A stretch of DNA of 8,542 bases from JBOFCO01 sp051646105 (GTDB taxonomy: Bacteria; Pseudomonadota; Alphaproteobacteria; Rhodobacterales; Rhodobacteraceae). Below are positions 5,401 through 8,542 of this stretch, piece after piece. The stretch spans positions 1 through 8,542 of the forward strand of contig JBOFCO010000020.1 of assembly GCA_051646105.1 (NCBI GenBank). Reading direction: 5' to 3'. The position numbers and the translations under genes are program-made. The notes beneath the pieces were generated by a model that was given only the letters and a program-made list of their open reading frames with translations, had not been told where the DNA came from and made no database searches. Positions within the stretch are counted from its first letter, which is position 1. Each line of letters opens with the position of its first letter.

Positions 5401-6999
5401 ATGCTAGACAACCGCGCCCCCCTTCCGCCCGAAATCGCCCGCCGCCGGACCTTTGCGATCATCTCGCATCCCGACGCAGGGAAAACCACGCTGACCGAAA
5501 AGTTCCTGCTGTTCGGCGGTGCGATCCAGATGGCGGGACAAGTGCGCGCCAAGGGCGAGGCGCGGCGCACAAGGTCCGACTTCATGAAGATGGAGCAGGA
5601 ACGCGGGATTTCGGTTTCCGCTTCCGCCATGTCGTTCGACTTTGGCCAGTATCGCTTCAACCTTGTCGATACCCCCGGCCACAGCGATTTTTCCGAAGAT
5701 ACCTACCGCACGCTGACCGCCGTTGATGCCGCGATCATGGTGATCGATGGGGCCAAGGGCGTGGAAAGCCAGACCCGCAAGCTGTTCGAGGTCTGCCGCC
5801 TGCGCGACCTGCCGATCCTGACCTTCTGCAACAAGATGGACCGGGAAAGCCGCGACACCTTCGAGATCATCGACGAGATTCAGGAAAACCTGGCCATTGA
5901 CGTGGCCCCGGCAAGCTGGCCCATCGGCATGGGGCGCGATTTCCTGGGTTGCTACGATATCCTGCACGACCGGCTGGAACTGATGGACCGCGCTGACCGC
6001 AACCGTGTGGCGGAATCGATCAAGATCAACGGGCTGGACGATCCGAAACTGGCGGAATACGTCCCACCAGAGCAGTTGAAGACCCTGCGCGAAGAGCTTG
6101 AAATGGCGCGCGAACTTTTGCCCGCCTTTAACCGCCAAAGCTTTCTTGAAGGCCACCTGACCCCGATCTGGTTCGGTTCGGCCATCAACTCCTTTGGTGT
6201 CAAGGAACTGATGAGCGGCATGGGCGAACACGGGCCGGAACCACAGGTGCAGAAAGCCGCCGAACGCGGGATTTCGCCCGATGAAAAGCCCGTGACGGGG
6301 TTCGTGTTCAAGGTTCAGGCCAACATGGACCCGAAACACCGCGACCGCGTGGCCTTTGTCCGCCTTGCCTCCGGACATTTTGAACGCGGGATGAAGCTGC
6401 TGCATGTGCGGTCGAAAAAGCCGATGGCAGTATCGAACCCCGTGCTGTTCCTTGCCGCCGACCGCGAGCTGGCGGAAGAGGCCTGGGCGGGCGACATCAT
6501 CGGCATTCCCAACCACGGGCAGTTGCGCATCGGCGACGCGCTGACCGAAGGCGAGATGCTGCGCTTTACCGGCATCCCGTCCTTTGCCCCGGAACTGCTG
6601 CAAACCGTGCGCGCGGGCGACCCGATGAAGGCCAAGCATCTGGACAAGGCACTGATGCAGTTCGCCGAGGAAGGCGCTGCGAAAGTGTTCAAGCCGATGA
6701 TCGGTTCCGGCTTTATCGTCGGCGTGGTCGGCGCCCTGCAGTTCGAGGTTCTGGCCAGCCGGATCGAACAGGAATATTCCCTGCCCGTCCGGTTCGAGGC
6801 ATCGCAGTTCACCTCTGCCCGCTGGGTATCGGGTGACAAGGCCGAGATCGAAAAGCTGGTTGCCGTTAACAAACAGCACATCGGCACCGACAGCGACGGC
6901 GACCTCGTGTTCCTGACCCGCCTGCAATGGGACATCGACCGCGTGGGCCGGGACTATCCGGGCGTGAAGCTGACGGCGACGAAGGAGATGATGGTTTGA
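5401..6999 (+). CDS. prfC: Peptide chain release factor 3 (RF3)
   Basis: A 532-residue translational GTPase of full family length. RF3 binds the post-termination ribosome and drives release of RF1 or RF2, using GTP, in the cytoplasm. GTPase motifs are intact: P-loop HPDAGKTT (23-30), switch I RGIS (68-71), DTPGH (90-94), NKMD (144-147) and a GSA motif within FGSAINSFGVKEL. The beta-barrel and C-terminal domains typical of RF3 follow, with the conserved segment FIVGVVGALQFEVL near residue 440. The start at 5401 is the only candidate: an in-frame TAA lies four codons upstream at 5389, and the next Met (44) is beyond the P-loop. No Shine-Dalgarno sequence precedes it. It diverges from the lipoprotein pair and converges on osmC with an 18-base gap. 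Confidence 0.97.
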   Translation: MLDNRAPLPPEIARRRTFAIISHPDAGKTTLTEKFLLFGGAIQMAGQVRAKGEARRTRSDFMKMEQERGISVSASAMSFDFGQYRFNLVDTPGHSDFSEDTYRTLTAVDAAIMVIDGAKGVESQTRKLFEVCRLRDLPILTFCNKMDRESRDTFEIIDEIQENLAIDVAPASWPIGMGRDFLGCYDILHDRLELMDRADRNRVAESIKINGLDDPKLAEYVPPEQLKTLREELEMARELLPAFNRQSFLEGHLTPIWFGSAINSFGVKELMSGMGEHGPEPQVQKAAERGISPDEKPVTGFVFKVQANMDPKHRDRVAFVRLASGHFERGMKLLHVRSKKPMAVSNPVLFLAADRELAEEAWAGDIIGIPNHGQLRIGDALTEGEMLRFTGIPSFAPELLQTVRAGDPMKAKHLDKALMQFAEEGAAKVFKPMIGSGFIVGVVGALQFEVLASRIEQEYSLPVRFEASQFTSARWVSGDKAEIEKLVAVNKQHIGTDSDGDLVFLTRLQWDIDRVGRDYPGVKLTATKEMMV

Positions 7000-7003
7000 C
7001 GAA

Positions 7004-7018
7004 AGGCGATTAACGCCT
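7004..7018. terminator. Small hairpin between prfC and osmC stop codons
   Basis: AGGCG and CGCCT form a 5-bp stem around ATTAA in the short gap between the two convergent genes, touching the osmC stop codon. It could act as a weak bidirectional terminator, but the stem is short and no T-run follows. Confidence 0.3.
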
Positions 7019-7446
7019 CACCCAACCGTTACCTCCATCGTGATCGGCGCGTTCAGCAGTTTGGAAATCGGGCATCCCGCCTTGGCCTTCTCCGCCAGAT
7101 CGCGCAGCGTGGCTTCCGGCGCGTCGGCCTTGACCTTCACAGCCAGATGCACGCCCGTCACGGTCGGGCTGCCCTCGGTGGTCGGGTCCAGGATCACGGT
7201 CGATGTCGCCTCCACCGAGCCGGGGGTGATGCTGCCGCCACCGATCAGCGCCGACAGGAACATGGCGTAGCAGGCGGCATGGGCTGCGCCGATCAGTTCT
7301 TCGGGGTTTGCGCCCTTCTTGTCCTCGAACCGTGTCGCAAAGGTGTAGGGCAGCTTTGCCAGCGCCCCGCTTTGGCTGGTGATCGTGCCGCCGCCTTCCT
7401 TCAGGCTGCCGGTCCAGATGGCGGATGCATTTTTGTCGATGGCCAT
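7018..7446 (-). CDS. osmC: OsmC family peroxiredoxin
   Basis: A 142-residue protein, the length of E. coli OsmC. OsmC is a cytoplasmic, dimeric thiol peroxidase that prefers organic hydroperoxides and is induced by osmotic and oxidative stress. Both catalytic cysteines are present in the family context: Cys59 in AAHAACYAMFLS and Cys125 in KAGCPISKLL. The conserved Arg (TRFEDKKG, R39) and Glu (NPEELIGA, E49/E50) that shape the active site are also there. The N-terminus (IDKNASAIWTGSLKEGGGT) aligns with OsmC rather than the Ohr branch. An AGGGA lies 7-8 bases before the ATG. It starts 34 bases after the transglutaminase gene, with no visible terminator between, so the two may share a message. 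I found no EcfG-type promoter for it. Confidence 0.93.
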   Translation of the reverse strand: MAIDKNASAIWTGSLKEGGGTITSQSGALAKLPYTFATRFEDKKGANPEELIGAAHAACYAMFLSALIGGGSITPGSVEATSTVILDPTTEGSPTVTGVHLAVKVKADAPEATLRDLAEKAKAGCPISKLLNAPITMEVTVG

Positions 7447-7480
7447 GACGTTTTCCCTGTTCCTGAGAGTTTCGTTTCAA

Positions 7481-8422
7481 TTAGCGCAAATTCTGCCGCC
7501 GAAAGGAAGAGGCGCTTTCCAGCACCGCCGTGCCGTTCAACGGCGTCGTCTGCCGGTACAGACCGGCAGTGGGCAGGCGTGACACCCCGGAATGCAGGCT
7601 ACCAAGTGCATCACCCCCCGCCACCTGTTCACAGATCACGGTGAACCGGGTCAGAAGATGCTGGCCGAAGGACGTCAGCATCGGCACATCGGCGGCATCG
7701 CGCCCGCGCGCCACAACAATGCGCCCGATACGCCGCTGGTTGTTCCTTGGGTCAAAGCAGTGCCATGCCCCGCCCAGATACACCTCCATCCAGGCGGCAT
7801 AGTCCATCGGATCGGGATTGAAGGGAACGCCGATATCCCCGAGGTGACCGTTCACGTAGCGGGCCGGAATATTCAGGCAGCGGCAGAAAGCGATGGCAAG
7901 ATGTGCGAAGTCACGGCAGACCCCCCGTCCTTCCTGCCAGGTTTCCAGCGCGGTCCGTGTGGCGCGGGCATCGTTGTAGTTGAAGCGGATATGGTTGTGG
8001 ACATAGTCGCAGATTGCCTGCACCCGTGCCCAGCCAACGGGGATATGTCCGAACAGGGTCCAGGCGACCTGTCCCAGCCTGTCGGTTTCACAGTAGCGGG
8101 AGCCCATAAGATAGACGAGTGTTTCATCAGGCAGGTCCTGAACAGGATGCTGACCCGCACCAAGGACGACCGGATCGGGGGCACCCGGATCGTGCAGTAT
8201 CCCTTCGCCCGACATGGTCAGCGATCCGGCAGGGGCGGCAAATCGGCGACATATGTTGCCGAACATGTCGCGATATGTCGTGACGGGCAGGTCAGGGGAC
8301 AGGCGATGAACCTCTGGCTCCGCCAGATCACCCGCCCTGTCGGGATGGGCCGAGACAAGACAGACCATCGGTGTCTGTTGCGCGCAGTCGATGGTGAATT
8401 CATAGCCATAGCGGATCAGCAT
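7481..8422 (-). CDS. Transglutaminase-like family protein (COG1305 type)
   Basis: A 313-residue, apparently soluble protein with no signal peptide. An N-terminal domain (1-110) with YRDMFGN and SRYCETDRL precedes a transglutaminase core. In the core, GRGVCRDFAHLAIAFCRCLN supplies the nucleophile Cys169, and WHCFDPRNN supplies the presumed Asp224. RIGRIVVARGRDAADV follows, a hallmark stretch of this subfamily. Where classical members have His-Ala-Trp, this protein has Ala-Ala-Trp (209-211), so the usual catalytic His is absent at that position. The superfamily includes cross-linking enzymes, proteases and inactive relatives; the substrate here is unknown. The start at 8422 is preferred over 8446 because AAGGA lies 6 bases before it and nothing suitable precedes the other. 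It lies upstream of osmC on the same strand, possibly one operon. Confidence 0.85.
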   Translation of the reverse strand: MLIRYGYEFTIDCAQQTPMVCLVSAHPDRAGDLAEPEVHRLSPDLPVTTYRDMFGNICRRFAAPAGSLTMSGEGILHDPGAPDPVVLGAGQHPVQDLPDETLVYLMGSRYCETDRLGQVAWTLFGHIPVGWARVQAICDYVHNHIRFNYNDARATRTALETWQEGRGVCRDFAHLAIAFCRCLNIPARYVNGHLGDIGVPFNPDPMDYAAWMEVYLGGAWHCFDPRNNQRRIGRIVVARGRDAADVPMLTSFGQHLLTRFTVICEQVAGGDALGSLHSGVSRLPTAGLYRQTTPLNGTAVLESASSFRRQNLR

Positions 8423-8428
8423 CGCGGT

Positions 8429-8433
8429 TCCTT
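8429..8433 (-). promoter_or_regulatory. Ribosome binding site AAGGA
   Basis: AAGGA on the - strand, 6 bases before the ATG at 8422. It favours the 313-residue product over one starting eight codons earlier. Confidence 0.65.
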
Positions 8434-8542
8434 TCGCGGGCAGCATGGACCAGTCGGGCGGACGCTGGCGGGACCGCTGACTTTCAAAGACACAACGCAG
8501 GACATGCGTTCCGGTTGCATGGTGTCACATCGCCCTTCCATT

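Noticed and set aside
4622..5407. 261-codon open frame on the + strand across the lipoprotein gene
   Set aside because: The opposite strand encodes a lipoprotein with a clear signal peptide and a paralogue next door; the + frame has no domain pattern.
5404..6927. 507-codon open frame antisense to prfC
   Set aside because: It is the mirror frame of a highly conserved gene, and its His- and Gln-rich translation has no recognisable family.
8494..8512. GGAAC and CGTT on the - strand upstream of the transglutaminase gene as an EcfG promoter
   Set aside because: The spacer is only 10 bases rather than 16-17, and no CGTT lies at the correct distance.

Overview
The window looks like chromosomal DNA of an alphaproteobacterium, most likely Rhodobacteraceae (Paracoccus/Rhodobacter-like). 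The reasons are the high GC content, the form of its release factor 3, OsmC and DUF1328 proteins, and two sequences matching the alphaproteobacterial general-stress-response promoter (EcfG type, GGAAC-N16-CGTT). I see no phage, insertion sequence, CRISPR array, tRNA or rRNA.

Layout, left to right. (1) At 2-1561 (+) lies the 3' part of a membrane sensor protein: periplasmic Cache-like domain, one transmembrane helix, HAMP-like linker, and a HisKA_2 dimerisation domain with an intact His. Its ATP-binding domain has lost the usual N, G1 and G2 residues. It ends at a hairpin terminator. (2) At 1648-3519 (-) are three overlapping genes for membrane-anchored proteins: a DUF883/YqjD-like protein, a YqjE-like 'phage holin' family protein and a DUF3618 protein. 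The order recalls the start of the enterobacterial yqjD-yqjE operon. (3) Divergent from them, at 3765-3938 (+), is a 57-residue DUF1328/YtjA protein. The 245-bp region between carries two back-to-back, perfect EcfG-type promoters, one for each direction. (4) At 4023-5257 (-) are two tandem, evidently paralogous lipoproteins with a glycine-rich beta-barrel pattern resembling TbpB-like proteins. (5) At 5401-6999 (+) is prfC (peptide chain release factor 3), whose start has no Shine-Dalgarno sequence and may be leaderless. (6) At 7018-8422 (-) are osmC and an upstream transglutaminase-like gene, 34 bp apart and possibly co-transcribed.

How the parts fit together: the middle of the window is a small stress-response module. 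Under general stress, EcfG would be expected to switch on the membrane-protein operon and the DUF1328 gene together. The neighbouring sensor belongs to the kinase class that commonly feeds the PhyR-NepR-EcfG pathway, but its degenerate ATPase domain suggests a phosphotransfer or pseudokinase role. OsmC is also a stress protein, but I see no EcfG promoter for it. prfC is housekeeping. The tandem lipoproteins have no assigned role.

I do not see a clearly new multi-gene system. The best leads are the paired promoters, the degenerate kinase and the duplicated lipoproteins.
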